A stretch of DNA of 64,000 bases, taken from assembly GCA_040437565.1 (NCBI GenBank), contig JBDOQK010000040.1:248001-312000 (forward strand), given 5' to 3'. The position numbers and the translations under genes are program-made. This document shows, in pieces, positions 24,201 through 35,454 of the stretch; the first letter of the stretch is position 1; each line of letters opens with the position of its first letter. The notes under the pieces were generated by a model that worked only from the letters and a program-made list of their open reading frames with translations, was not told the origin of the DNA and did not search any database. The stretch is from Albugo candida (taxonomy: Eukaryota > Oomycota > Peronosporomycetes > Albuginales).

Positions 24201-25480
24201 TTGTGGAGCGCACGACTTTGCAAAGGACGGTACTTAATGCCAGTTTTACAGCTTTCATATCTTTTACTCGCTAGACACGGTCTCGTGCTGTGGTTGTCTG
24301 AGGCTACCGCAATGCAGGACTATTAGCGAGAAGACATTATTAATTAGTCTAATTCTAGTAGTATAGACACCTTCAATTGATTTTACGACGAGATACTGTA
24401 CCCGATCTCACTGAAATTGTAGCAATCAATTCAACAGGAATTATCAATCAGGGAACAGCACAACTACGTAAACACAATGAGCTGCCGTGCATGATGAATT
24501 AGAAGAAATTGACCAGAAAAATCATATTTTTGTTTCTTGTTTCGAATTTATTATCGCAATCCGAAACCAGATATTTGCGTATATGGACTAAAGATGGACG
24601 GATATCTCGAATGTATCTCGTTGGGTGCATCGCCCGACCGCGCAGTGTTGATCAGTGGATCCGTATGATTTGAAGCCTCAGCGACTTTAAGGTCGCAGGA
24701 CACGGTTAAGCTCACTGCTGGAGATTTAAAAAAACGTCAGCTTTTGTAAACTCACAGATTGGTATTGCGGATGGGATTCTCGCAAGTTCATCAAGAGATA
24801 ATAATGACAATATGTAATACATCTCACTTCTCCGTACGTCTCATGAAATACCAATTATCTCAAAAAAAATTGTTATCCTCACCAATACCATAGTTCTGGA
24901 GAGTCCGAGTGGTCAGAACGCCATGATAATTTGATAGTTCTATCCAGCGGATGAATACAAATTTTATCCTTCAGTGAAATCTGCGACTTCTGGCGGAATA
25001 ATACAAGAAATTGTACGCGCTTATTCGTGCGGTTAATCGGTAACTGCATGACATTTAAGGCAATCCCCTTCATCCTTCTCGGTTGAAAAGACCAGTGATC
25101 GAGTCTATAAATTCAAGTAGCTCATCAAATCTCGATTGCATTCAGCACAGACTTGATAAAAAAATACCACTCACTTGCACTGCGTTCGAACTTTCGATCT
25201 TCCGCGTTCGGCATAGTACCTATATAAAAAAACAAACGAGGAGATAGAGAAAATAGTAGTTTGCATAAGATCCCATAGTCCTTGTCAGGGGCCGACGATG
25301 TCACATATTTGAGCCTTCTTGTACTTCGAATAGAACAGGATCTCTTCTGTTTTGACAGCTAACATTTCCGCGTCTAGTACTCAACTTACCACAAATCTCA
25401 ATTGCGTTGAGTTTCCTCTTTGCACATGCTTCTAAGTTCTGATAGGAGAAAAAGTGGAACAAATAAATAAATAACAATAA
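24201..25480. other. No supported gene
   Basis: One stretch near 24500-24560 reads EIDQKNHIFVSCFEF, which resembles the zinc-knuckle end of LINE proteins but is too short to call. Otherwise nothing is recognised. Confidence 0.4.
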
Positions 25481-25491
25481 AATATGGAATT

Positions 25492-25600
25492 GCTATTTCC
25501 ACCCATCTTTTTGCTATTTCCACCCACCAATTTGATTTTTTGACCAATCAGATTATGACGCTATTTCCACCCAGCTTTTTACTATTTCCATCCATCTTTA
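25492..25600. repeat. Interspersed CTATTTCCACCCA repeats
   Basis: Four copies of CTATTTCCAYCCA start at 25493, 25514, 25561 and 25582, in two pairs with 21-base spacing. Function is unknown; they may be the edge of an unrecognised mobile element. Confidence 0.55.
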
Positions 25601-25779
25601 TCAACGTCCTATTTCATCAATTGCAACCAATCTTTTGCCACTCGTTTTGATCTCATTGAACACGTTCGCCANNNNNNNNNNNNNNNNNNNNNNNNNNNNN
25701 NNNNNNNNNNNNNNNNNNNNNNNNNNNNNNNNNNNNNNNNNNNNNNNNNNNNNNNNNNNNNNNNNNNNNNNTTCTCGCT

Positions 25780-27129
25780 TTATTGACCATAGTCTTTCTT
25801 AGTATCAGTTGCATCCTTTCGGGTAGGGTTCCACCACATTTTTGTATCCTCGTATGAGTATGTCGGCTCAGTATGTGGAAAAGAAAAATTACTACCTGTT
25901 TGATTTTGTTGGTCGTTTGAGAACCCAGTATTACCTGAGCCGGTAGTTGAAAGCGACAAAGCATTAAAACCAGATTCTAATTGTCCGGCATACAGCTGAG
26001 AGTTCCTCTCTGATCCATGATCCGCATTTGAGTTTATCAGGTGTGAAATTTGAGTTGACGAACTGCCTGTTAATGAATTGTGCCGGTAGTATAAGGGCTT
26101 TGCATACTCGGTGCCGCTTTTGAAAGCCAACTGATCTTTCATTCTGTGTATGACATCTCGCTCAGGGTTCCGACTCATTCCATGACGATGATATGGTAAA
26201 GTCGACGCTTTTGAAAACCGATAGTCAGGTATGATTACTCTTTCATTCTTCCAACCCATTTGTAGTGTGGATTGCTGATCATCATCGCTTCTGTGATGTT
26301 GCTTTTTTCTTCATTTTGTGATTCTTACTCTGATTAACATTCCAATGCGGATTTTCATCCTTGAGTTTTTTTAATTCATCAACCTCTGTCCGTTTTCCGA
26401 CATCGATATAATCCGACTCCTCTTCCTCAGGAATTCCAATGTCGATTTTGATTTGTGATTCCTTAGTCTTATAAAAGCTGCATTTATGAAGCCTCATTGC
26501 CGCTCTCCCGAAAATCCATCTATCACTATTATGGGCGACAATATGTTTGAAGTCTATCATCATGAAAAACGGCGTCTCGCCTGACGGCAAAAAAGCAATT
26601 GGTGTTAATTTCTTCACGCTTTTCATGTTTTTTTGCATGATTTTGTAGATTGCATTAGGTACCACAAGCTTTTCATGCCAAATGTCAAATTCAACAATTG
26701 CTTCTTCAAAATAATATTCGAAGCATTTTATCGTTTTCATATTTACTTGCCAAATTGCAAGATCGCCAGTGCTTGCCTCCATCGTTGTTATAGGTGCGAA
26801 TTTTTCTGAGGGGTCCATTTTCAATTCAATTTATTGTCCATTGAAATAATAGCGGAATGATTTACATTCCTTATCGAATGCTGATGGACAGAGATATATT
26901 GACCAAGACTTAAAAGTGGGATGTGTACAATAGTACCAGATTTGATCTTTCGACTGGTTGACCATAGCGACGAAGTATGGAAATAGTGTTTTGATCCGAC
27001 AGCGATCAAGCCAACATTTCACCGTTTCTTTAAGAGGGCAATTCTCGTCATTCCCTTAACTTGAATGACCAGTATCGCGGCGATGAGATTGAGCAGCAGG
27101 TGGAATTTGCATAAGAAAGACTTTCTCAT
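25780..27129 (-). pseudogene. Secreted-protein family member A, best preserved
   Basis: From the ATG at 27129 the frame gives MRKSFLCKFHLLLNLIAAIL..., a clear signal peptide. In another frame follows ENCPLKETVKCWLDRC, then a segment ending KECKSFRYYFNG. After a stop codon the same frame continues through 26824-26282 (180 codons) with LAIWQVNMK, EFDIWHEKLVVPNAI, FLPSGETPFFMMID and DRWIFGRAAM. A third frame, 26259-25780 (159 codons), is Ser/Asn/Gln-rich and ends at DYGQ. Copies B, C, D and E share the blocks in the same order. Frame changes near the signal-peptide end and at the tail mean it is either a pseudogene or a gene with small introns I cannot resolve. The core and tail could each be translated as seen. 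Function is not known. Confidence 0.5.
26282..26824 (-). CDS. Conserved core of secreted family member A (180 codons)
   Basis: This is the longest uninterrupted piece of the family. The first two thirds look like a folded beta-rich domain, with alternating hydrophobic residues and three cysteines. The last third is highly charged (EEEESDYIDVGKRTEVDELKKLKDE, split here by description: acidic then Lys-rich) and ends in a basic tail (KMKKKATSQKR). Core motifs recur in copies B (31.7-32.0 kb), C (51.6-52.0 kb), D (2.7-2.9 kb) and E (41.5-41.8 kb). No known domain is recognised. Confidence 0.5.
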   Translation of the reverse strand: MKMDPSEKFAPITTMEASTGDLAIWQVNMKTIKCFEYYFEEAIVEFDIWHEKLVVPNAIYKIMQKNMKSVKKLTPIAFLPSGETPFFMMIDFKHIVAHNSDRWIFGRAAMRLHKCSFYKTKESQIKIDIGIPEEEESDYIDVGKRTEVDELKKLKDENPHWNVNQSKNHKMKKKATSQKR

Positions 27130-27160
27130 GGTCGCTGTCGATATTGTGTCCAAGAAGATT

Positions 27161-27176
27161 AAAAATGAGAGAATGA
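27161..27176 (-). promoter_or_regulatory. Initiator-like element of secreted gene A
   Basis: On the minus strand TCATTCTCTCATTTTT lies about 32-47 bases upstream of the ATG at 27129. It fits the oomycete initiator (TCATTYYNCAWTTT) with one extra base. The distance is similar to that for gene D. Confidence 0.4.
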
Positions 27177-27410
27177 GAAGAGCACAGAACGATTGCTTCT
27201 GGAGCTTGTTCTATGTATACGGAACAAATAGAACAAGCAGCATCAGACGACTTAACAAGTAGTTCAAGTTGAAATAAAGAAATAGTGATGGTGAGATGTC
27301 GCACTGCTGTACGTGAGATGAGATAAATAAATGTCTCCGTCGGATTGTGCTCGACAAGGGACGAAAAACACATGGATTCACAGCTCCACATTCGAATAAA
27401 CAAAAAGGAC

Positions 27411-28397
27411 GTTATAATTCTTCTGCACATCCAATTGTCTCATATTGCGACCATGAGAAATTGCGGATTAGGTTAAATCTGCGACATTTCTATTTGAAAT
27501 GTTTGTCTCCGTGACACTGTGCGAGCGTTTTGGATGAGATAATGTACGTATCGCGTTCTAAGCCAACGGCACCAATTGATCAAAATTGACGTTCTCCTCG
27601 ATCAATTGATCAACAATTCCGTTTAATGCTTCCTTCTCACAACACATACGTCTGTGTTGGATTGTCAGTTCATCGACACGTATCGCTTGCACTTGATTTC
27701 TCTCCTTTCTTATTCCTAACTTCACTTGAAATCACAAAACTGTTGTTCATTCGACAAGTGTATCTGTTTGCCCTTTGAGTTGCAGGAAATATACAGACGA
27801 CGAGAGCACCCGATCTCGCTGATCATATAATCGGCCTCGCAAAGCGAAGAATTTNNNNNNNNNNNNNNNNNNNNNNNNNNNNNNNNNNNNNNNNNNNNNN
27901 NNNNNNNNNNNNNNNNNNNNNNNNNNNNNNNNNNNNNNNNNNNNNNNNNNNNNNGTTATAATTCTTCTGCACATCCAATTGTCTCATATTGCGACCATGA
28001 GAAATTGCGGATTAGGTTAAGTCTGCGACATTTCTATTTGAAATGTTTGTCTCCGTGACACTGTGCGAGCATTTTGGATGAGATAATGTACGTGTCGCGT
28101 TCTAAGCCAACGGCACCAATTGATCAAAATTGACGTTCTCCTCGATCAATTGATCAACAATTCCGTTTCATGCTTCCTTCTCACAACACATACGTCTGTG
28201 TTAAATTGTCAGTTCATCGACACGTATCGCTTGAAATGACTTCTCTCCTTTATTATTCCTAACTTCACTTGAAATCACAAAACTGTTGTTCATTCGACAA
28301 GTGTATCTGTTTGCCCTTTGAGTTGCAGGAAATATACAGACGACGAGAGCACCCGATCTCGCTGATCATATAATCGGCCTCGCAAAGCGAAGAATTT
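27411..28397. repeat. Near-identical segments on both sides of a scaffold gap
   Basis: 27411-27854 (444 bp) and 27955-28397 (443 bp) are the same sequence apart from a handful of substitutions and small indels (for example around the CGCTTG site near 27686 and 28230). The 100-N gap (27855-27954) sits exactly between them. This looks like two haplotype contigs joined end to end rather than a true duplication. Confidence 0.75.
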
Positions 28398-29700
28398 TGC
28401 TGTCACCGCATTTTTCTCTGATACGATTTGATCGTATTTTCATGTTCACGACACCAATTGATTGCTTCGGCATCGAAATTCCATTATTCTTGTCTAAACA
28501 TTTCGAGCTATTTACTGACGTCTGATACTTGTATTCGAACAGCTTTGTCCTCTTCTGCGTGTCGACTTCGCAAAGCTTTGATTGTAAACTTGAAGCTGAT
28601 TCTGTATCGGCTCGAGTTCCAGCGCTCGTTATAGCTGTATTATTGTACCTTCGTTTCAGCAACGATTCCTTCGTAATTGCTACCAATCATTGCTCTGTAA
28701 ATGCAGCTGCTTTACTTCTCCGGCATGCTTCTATTTACGTTGTGAGATCGTCAGTTCGCTTGATTATCAGCTCGTAGCTTTTCGACCTCAGCTATCAAGC
28801 GCTGATACGAGTTGAATCCTCGCAGTTTCAATCTCCCTTGTTTTCCGCTTGTTTTCTCGATTATTGAAGACCGTTCCCCATTGCTCGCAATTCCACATCT
28901 CCTTCTCAAACGCATCCACATACTGTTAGATCGATGTGACCGTACTGTTCTCATCGTTCCTTTTGTCTGGTGTAGTCGATAACATCTCTGCTTGCTCCAT
29001 AAGATGCGGACACATGACCGAGTACTTCCTCCATTTGATCCTCCTCGAAGACTCTTTCAGCCATCCGGTCAGAGCAATTGGCTTTCTGGCTGCTGCTTCT
29101 CGTTGCGGTGCCGGATACGCTGTTTTAAGATCCGGAAAGACGAAGTTGAGATTCAAAATTGCAGACATCTAATACCTGCCGCCAAAAACATTTGTGCGCT
29201 GGAAGATCGATCGATGGAGTTGATAGTTTCTACTGTAGCCATATACACTGTCTGATTTCATTTCAGTGACCGTTCGTATCGATACAGCTTGTTATCGAGC
29301 AGCGTTGTTACATTCCGCTGCTTCCCTTAAAGCCAAGTGGTCTATTGCCAGGGGAAGCAGTTCTATTTTCTTTTAGGCTTCTTCGAGCTCATTTTCCATC
29401 CAATCGCTGGAGCAATGATTTACAATGGTGGCATAAATTCGCTGCATTGAGACAAAGAAGCCACTGATTGGGCCGAAGGATGTACGCTGGAAATGCGGCG
29501 AGGAGGCATATCGGCTGACTGTGATAGTGTCGGATCAAACGAGTGGTTTCTGGGTCTTCTATTCCTCAGTTCTTCACTGTCAAAAACAGCTTGTGAGGAA
29601 GACACGTAACGCGTTTTACTTCCAGCCGGAATGGTATCGTACTCGGAATATATTACGCAAATTTCACTCGATATAAAATTTCAGCATTGCAGCGAGATCA
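27430..29700 (-). pseudogene. Coiled-coil protein gene of cassette A, broken
   Basis: Minus-strand pieces include 29605-29420 (Ser/Pro-rich), 29168-28926 (80 codons, with WLKESSRRIKWRKYSVMCP), 28954-28751 (with RLIAEVEKLRADNQAN, a heptad pattern) and 28686-28366. They match the cassette B gene at 33.5-34.7 kb (ISALEAEVEKLLADTEAN there). Charged heptads suggest a long coiled coil. No domain is identified. The allelic-looking repeat at the gap distorts its 3' part. Frames are interrupted many times. Confidence 0.45.
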
Positions 29701-30430
29701 CGACACTTTAGGGCCGAAATCCGACACAAATGCTCTCTGATTTCCTGAGTGATTTGACATTACACCATGTAGCGAAATCGAACAAAAGGCGTCACACCAT
29801 CCGAATGATTTGGAACCGCTACGAGAACAACGTCGTACTATTTCGGATATACTTGTCTGATTCCATATTAAGAAGAAGTGTCGTGTGATTTGGGAGGTTA
29901 TTGTGATGAATAGCACTATGATAGCCTTTGCATTGTATCGATTGAGATGCGTTTTTCTTACTAATTCGACGGAAAGGGCGAGTGATTGGTTGGCGTTGGT
30001 GCTAATATCACGTTTTCCAGTTGCATATATCAAGGTTGCGGTCCAGCTAGCATTCGTAATGCTCCTTTGTGACAGCGGACGATAGCATACATAGTTTGCT
30101 TACACATAAACGTGGAAAATCCGTGGGTAATGGCAGCGAGAAAGCATGTGAACCAGTCATTTTATGATATGACAAAAATGTAATCAATCAATGAGGAGTT
30201 AAAACCACAATAATTAGTTACTCAACTGCTGGTAATTCATTGTGACTATATGAGGGCGTGACATGGCCTCTCTACAGAGAACACTGCATTTTGGTATTGA
30301 AAAATTGTATTAGAGTGGAGACGATTTTCATTCTCCTAAGCTGCTGTCACAACTTGCGCTCCCTTAAATATTGAGGTTCTAGCTTAATTGTCCGCGCGCG
30401 CTCCACTTGGGATTTTCATTAGTAAATCGA
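29701..30430. other. Cassette A upstream region
   Basis: Diverged match to 34.4-35.2 kb of cassette B (for example 30345-30385 with 35098-35140). A minus-strand ATG near 30330 heads a short hydrophobic frame (MKIVSTLIQFFNTK), the counterpart of the MNFLILLSVNLPL start at 35102. Confidence 0.35.
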
Positions 30431-30568
30431 TGTGAACACGTTCGCCGGATGATTGAGTGAGACCATCACTTGTTTCTCTTATATAGAGCCATAAGGCGGT
30501 AGCTATTTGCCTAGAAGGCAAAGTCACAGGTCAGCTGAAGGTGTCTGTATCACTGCAATTAGGCTCCA

Positions 30569-30690
30569 GCTCACTACTCTCAATTTCAAAAAGGTTCCGA
30601 CCGGATCGATGTAACCATTAAAAAACAAAAGCGTCTCTATCATGTCAAAAATTTGATAAGTCAAATGAATAAATGGAAATTATGGAACAC
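30569..30690 (+). pseudogene. 3' scrap of a homologue of the 49128-49886 gene
   Basis: Translation gives DRIDVTIKKQKRLYHV, which aligns with SDLIVKEQKRFTRV near the C-terminus of the intact protein at 49.1-49.9 kb. The following non-coding sequence (TTATGCTCCTAAC...) also resembles that gene's 3' flank. It sits convergent to secreted copy B, just as the intact gene sits beside copy C, so the neighbourhood is ancestral. Confidence 0.5.
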
Positions 30691-31479
30691 GAATACTTTC
30701 TTATGCTCCTAACCCAATTATATCGGTCCTCTTTTAGCATTGTACTCTTCTTTGTTGCCTTTCATATTCATTTGCCTATGATTCTACACCGTTGGTATAA
30801 ATTCACCCGGTTCAGCAGCACTAATTATCACTCCATCTTACTATTCCTAGCTTATTTAATCGGATTGCCTCAAGCATGGACACGTAATTCTTCGAGGTCA
30901 TCCGTACACACACCACCTTCGTACCACGTCCATGCATCCAGTAGTTCGAGGGGGCTTTGTGTAATGCCTACGATGGAATTGAGTCAATTTTGAGTGCAAT
31001 AACGACTCTAAATTCGCTTATTTCAAACTCGTGCCTTACGCAATACCTACCATCACGATCCTGTCATTCAAGCCATTGCAAGCTTGCTTCCTAAATCGCT
31101 AAGTTATAGAAACGATTCATGAATCTCTCCCGAAACGCTTACGTCTCAACTTGACGTCCGATTCTCCACGCCTAGTCTTGAAGTCCAATTTGAACTCGTT
31201 CTTTGTGGTAGTCGTTGATACACGCTCCCTCACTTGTGACAGGAAATCCGGCAGTTGAAATGTAGTTGAGATTATATCAAACCAGAGCGATATCGTATTG
31301 AAAGTTGCCAAAAGGAGACTCCTAACTTTGACAGAATTCGTATAACATCACCTGATCCGATGTATCTGGGAATAACCATTAAAAGGATATCAATTTCATG
31401 AAGTTAGCTCCAGTAATCTGAACTGGACTTCTTAGCGGCACCTTTAGTAGCAAGCTGCTGGAGTAAGGTCGTTCGTTAC

Positions 31480-32452
31480 CGAATCGTTGACCATAGTGTT
31501 ACTAAGTATCAGATGCTTCACTATGGGAAAGGTTCAACCTTAGTTCAAGATTCGATGATGTTCATTTGAGGAATCTTCCTGTTTGAAATAGCCACCCATC
31601 CGTTCAACCATACTGGAATCAACCAATCGATGTTACTTCGCACGTCTGAGTTGTTCAACTCTATTAGACGTCTCCCCTTTTCTGTCTGTGAACGCTTTAC
31701 TCTTCTTACCTTCCCAATCCCAAATACGATTCGGTATCTCGATGCATCATTTTTGTAAAAGCTGTCTTTCTACAACTCCATTGCCACTCTCCCGAAAATC
31801 CAGTAATGTTTGTCATGGAAGCGGATATGTTTATACATTATGGCCAAAGGAAGCGGCTTTGCGATGTGCGGCACAACTTTAATCGTTGCATATGCACTCG
31901 AAGTGATCTTCTTCGAAATGGTTTCTTACATGTGCAATTCCAAGGCTTTAGATACCATGAGCTTTACATAACTAATATCGAACTCGTACCTCTTTGAATC
32001 TTCCTATCCAGGATATCTCTACCATTTTTACTTCCCAGCTATCAGTAGGTACACTCGTGAACCTGATCGTTCTTATAAGACTGAAGTCTACTTTTTGTGA
32101 AGTGTCCATTGATAGTTTGGAATTTGGCTCCGTTAAAATGATACTGGAATTTATCACATCTTTCATTGAATGCTGCTAGATTGAGTTTCATTTTCAGAGG
32201 CAGAGAACCGGAACCTTTACGACTGTACGCGAGTTGTTGTTGCGGATTAGCGACCATAGCGAAGGATAGTTTGAAGAAAGAATCATCAAGTGAACATTTC
32301 AACGGTTTAGTAAAGGGGCATTCCTTTTTTTCCTCAGATTGTGCGACGACCGATGTCGCGGCGATGAGGTGGAGCAGCAGATAGACTTTCCCATGGTCGA
32401 CGTGGATGTTGTTTCCAAAAATATTAGAAAAAGAGCAAATAATGAGAAGCAC
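31480..32452 (-). pseudogene. Secreted-protein family member B, decayed
   Basis: The frame 32452-32042 has a hydrophobic segment KVYLLLHLIAATSVVAQS, then KKECPF and LKCSLDD, and NERCDKFQYHFNG, matching A and D. Lower down, in other frames, are TDSWEVKMVEISWI, EFDISYVKLMVSKAL (A: EFDIWHEKLVVPNAI) and HYWIFGRVAMEL (A: DRWIFGRAAMRL). The ATG at 32394 that corresponds to copy A's start is in a different frame from the hydrophobic segment. Several interruptions; a pseudogene. Confidence 0.5.
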
Positions 32453-33564
32453 AAAATGGTTGCGTCTGAATTTCTTCTAGATTTTCAGCCTACATAGCAC
32501 ATTCTACAGCAGACGAGTCACGAGTGAATGGATTAGAAATAGCGAACGTGATATAAAATCTAGGGTAAGATGTCACAATGTCGTACGCTACAATGATATA
32601 TGTAATCAACACGGCTGAATATTGCTCGATACGAACAAAAGCTACATTGTTTACAAACATAGTTCGAAGCCCGTGGAAGACACACTGAATTGAGCCAGCT
32701 TTGGATCGAAGCCTCAATGCGTTGCCATGTTAATAATCTAATTTCTAGCAAGCTCCTAGGACCAAGAATAAATGATAAAATTCAATGCACTACTTTAACT
32801 CGCAAACTCACAAAAAGGACAGAAATTTTCTACCGATCTGATAGTTGCGTTTTGATTGAGATAACGTACGTGTCGCGTTCTGATTTAAAGGCCAATTGCT
32901 CNNNNNNNNNNNNNNNNNNNNNNNNNNNNNNNNNNNNNNNNNNNNNNNNNNNNNNNNNNNNNNNNNNNNNNNNNNNNNNNNNNNNNNNNNNNNNNNNNNN
33001 NTTGTGCGACGACCGATGTCGCGGCGATGAGGTGGAGCAGCAGATAGACTTTCCCATGGTCGACGTGGATGTTGTTTCCAAAAATATTAGAAAAAGAGCA
33101 AATAATGAGAAGCACAAAATGGTTGCGTCTGAATTTCTTCTAGATTTTCAGCCTACATAGCACATTCTACAGCAGACGAGTCACGAGTGAATGGATTAGA
33201 AATAGCGAACGTGATATAAAATCTAGGGTAAGATGTCACAATGTCGTACGCTACAATGATATATGTAATCAACACGGCTGAATATTGCTCGATACGAACA
33301 AAAGCTACATTGTTTACAAACATAGTTCGAAGCCCGTGGAAGACACACTGAATTGAGCCAGCTTTGGATCGAAGCCTCAATGCGTTGCCATGTTAATAAT
33401 CTAATTTCTAGCAAGCTCCTAGGACCAAGAATAAATGATAAAATTCAATGCACTACTTTAACTCGCAAACTCACAAAAAGGACAGAAATTTTCTACCGAT
33501 CTGATAGTTGCGTTTTGATTGAGATAACGTACGTGTCGCGTTCTGATTTAAAGGCCAATTGCTC
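32339..33564. repeat. 563-bp segment repeated across a scaffold gap
   Basis: 32339-32901 and 33002-33564 are the same 563 bases, separated by the 100-N gap. All overlapping frames recur unchanged. This is most simply an unmerged contig overlap; any genes counted twice here are artefacts. Confidence 0.85.
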
Positions 33565-34710
33565 CAAATTACCTTCTGCTGTGATGAATTGATCAACAAC
33601 ACCGTTCAATGCTTCCTTCTCACTGCACAAACGCCTGCGTTGGATCGTCAGTTCATCGATACATATCGCTTGAAATTGATTTCTTTCTTGTAATTTTCTC
33701 AATTGCACCTAGAATCTTGAACCTGTTCTTCCATACGACCCAAATGTATCTGTTGCTCTTCGCGTTGCAGTAAATATTCTCATCAGACGACGAGAGAAAT
33801 TGTTCTCGCTAATCATATAATTGGCCTTGCAAAGCGTTCGAAATTATTCTTCTCCAATACAATTTGATCGTATTTGCATGTTAACGACTCCAGACTGTTC
33901 TTACACAGCATTGACCTCTTCTGCGTGTCAACTTGGAGCCTTAAAGCTGATTCTGTGTCGGTCCAAGTATCCTGATGCTCTCGTAAAGTCTTCACCGCTC
34001 GTTGTAGCTGTATTGGAGTCGCTCTCTTTTCAGCAACGATTTCTTCGTAACTGAGTCGTATGTCCTTCAGCATATTTTTACAAAGGCGCTCCATTGGCTG
34101 ATGTTATTTCCTCTCCTCTGTGCCGTCATCTGCGACATCCTTGGCAAAGCTTTTTTCTCTCCTTTCACAACTTTTACTTGTGGCTGTAATCGCTTCAATT
34201 CATTGTTTCTTGAATGCAGCTCCTTCGCTTCTTGGCGACATGCTTTTAATTTCGTTGTGAGATTGTCAGTTCGCTTCAGTATCCGCTAGGAGCTTTTCGA
34301 CCTCAGCTTCTAAGGCGCTGATACGCGTCGATTTCTCGCAGTCTCGATCAGCCAGCCGGTATGGTACGCGATCGGAACATGTTGCGCAAATTCCCATCCG
34401 ATATGACATTTCAGCGTTGCAGCGAGATAACGACACTCTTGGGGCGAAATTTGATATGAATGCTCTCTTAGTTCCGTATCGATTTGACATTGACATTAAT
34501 ATTGGATTCTGTGTGCATATTTGGGAAAAGTTGACGTCTGAATGAATGGATATTCTCTCGTTCCAAACGGCATTATGATTGTGCTTCCATCGTGTCGATT
34601 GAGATGGTATTTCCTTGCTATTTCGACGGAAGAGGACGAGTCCTTTGCGGGGGTGGGGACTATAGCACATTATGTAGTCGCATGTATTCATATTCTTCCC
34701 TGACTCGCAT
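33490..34710 (-). pseudogene. Coiled-coil protein gene of cassette B, broken
   Basis: Minus-strand pieces: 34691-34266 (141 codons, ending in the heptads ISALEAEVEKLLADTEAN), 34094-33813 (93 codons, with LQRAVKTLREHQDTWTDTES) and 33708-33493 (71 codons, with LRKLQERNQFQA). The order and sequences parallel cassette A; relative to A, a middle segment (A about 28.85-29.6 kb) is missing. It was probably a rod-like coiled-coil protein; cellular role unknown. Confidence 0.45.
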
Positions 34711-34816
34711 CCGCTGTATCATTTATGAGAGCTGACCGGAGGACGCGACCTGACATTGCTCAATTCGAGCAAAAAGGTAAATACGCAAGAATAGAAGGTC
34801 CTAAAATGTAGATAAT

Positions 34817-35102
34817 CTAAATTTTGGTGTCCCTCCAAATTTTGATACGGTCGCAATAAATCGAATGTGTTAATAACATGACATCGAATGCGAGAGGATG
34901 ACGTCTGCCATGTACATCATATAAAAAAAGCTTGTATTCTTGAAAGGCATTGTCACAGATATCAGTGACTATCCTAGTAAGTCTTTTATGTGACTGACTG
35001 TAGGCTTGACTTGGACTCTCTCCACGGAATATTATATTTTTAGAACAAAACATGTCCAGGAATTAGTGGCAAGTTGACAGACAGTAGAATTAAAAAGTTC
35101 AT
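34817..35102 (-). CDS. Small putative secreted protein upstream of the coiled-coil gene
   Basis: The ATG at 35102 gives MNFLILLSVNLPLIPGHVLF, a good signal peptide, which stops after 20 codons. The overlapping frame starting at 35053 continues for 78 codons (FRGESPSQAYSQSHKRL ... IKIWRDTKI). The cassette A equivalent (30330-30030) shows the same hydrophobic start and FCREAMSRPH, so the arrangement is shared. Either one frame change or a small intron separates leader and body. Confidence 0.3.
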
Positions 35103-35454
35103 CCCACAAGCTGTTCTTACAACTTGCCCTCCTATTAAAAAGATATTTCTAGCATGTGCGCTCTGCTCTGAATACCATAAGCAGGGTGACGCATACACAT
35201 CCGCCGTTTGCTTTGTAACATTCTCGTGGACCAATACTTCTTTTTCAATAGCATGATATGCCAGTTCCACACCTGACGAATCATCCTTTTTTCTTGCATT
35301 CTTCCTCGATGTATGTCGTTGCTTGATCAATGCTGCTACAATTGATTTCTATCAAACTCACGTGATCCACTTGATCCACTTTTCCGCCTCTTTTAAAACT
35401 TTCGCCTATATCAGGGTTCTAGCCCGGAATAATCCTGCATGGGTTTGGTGCTGT

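Noticed and set aside
30434-30446. Shared 13-mer GAACACGTTCGCC (also 25658-25670) as an integration site
   Set aside because: Thirteen matching bases can occur by chance in 64 kb; used only as a possible cassette edge.
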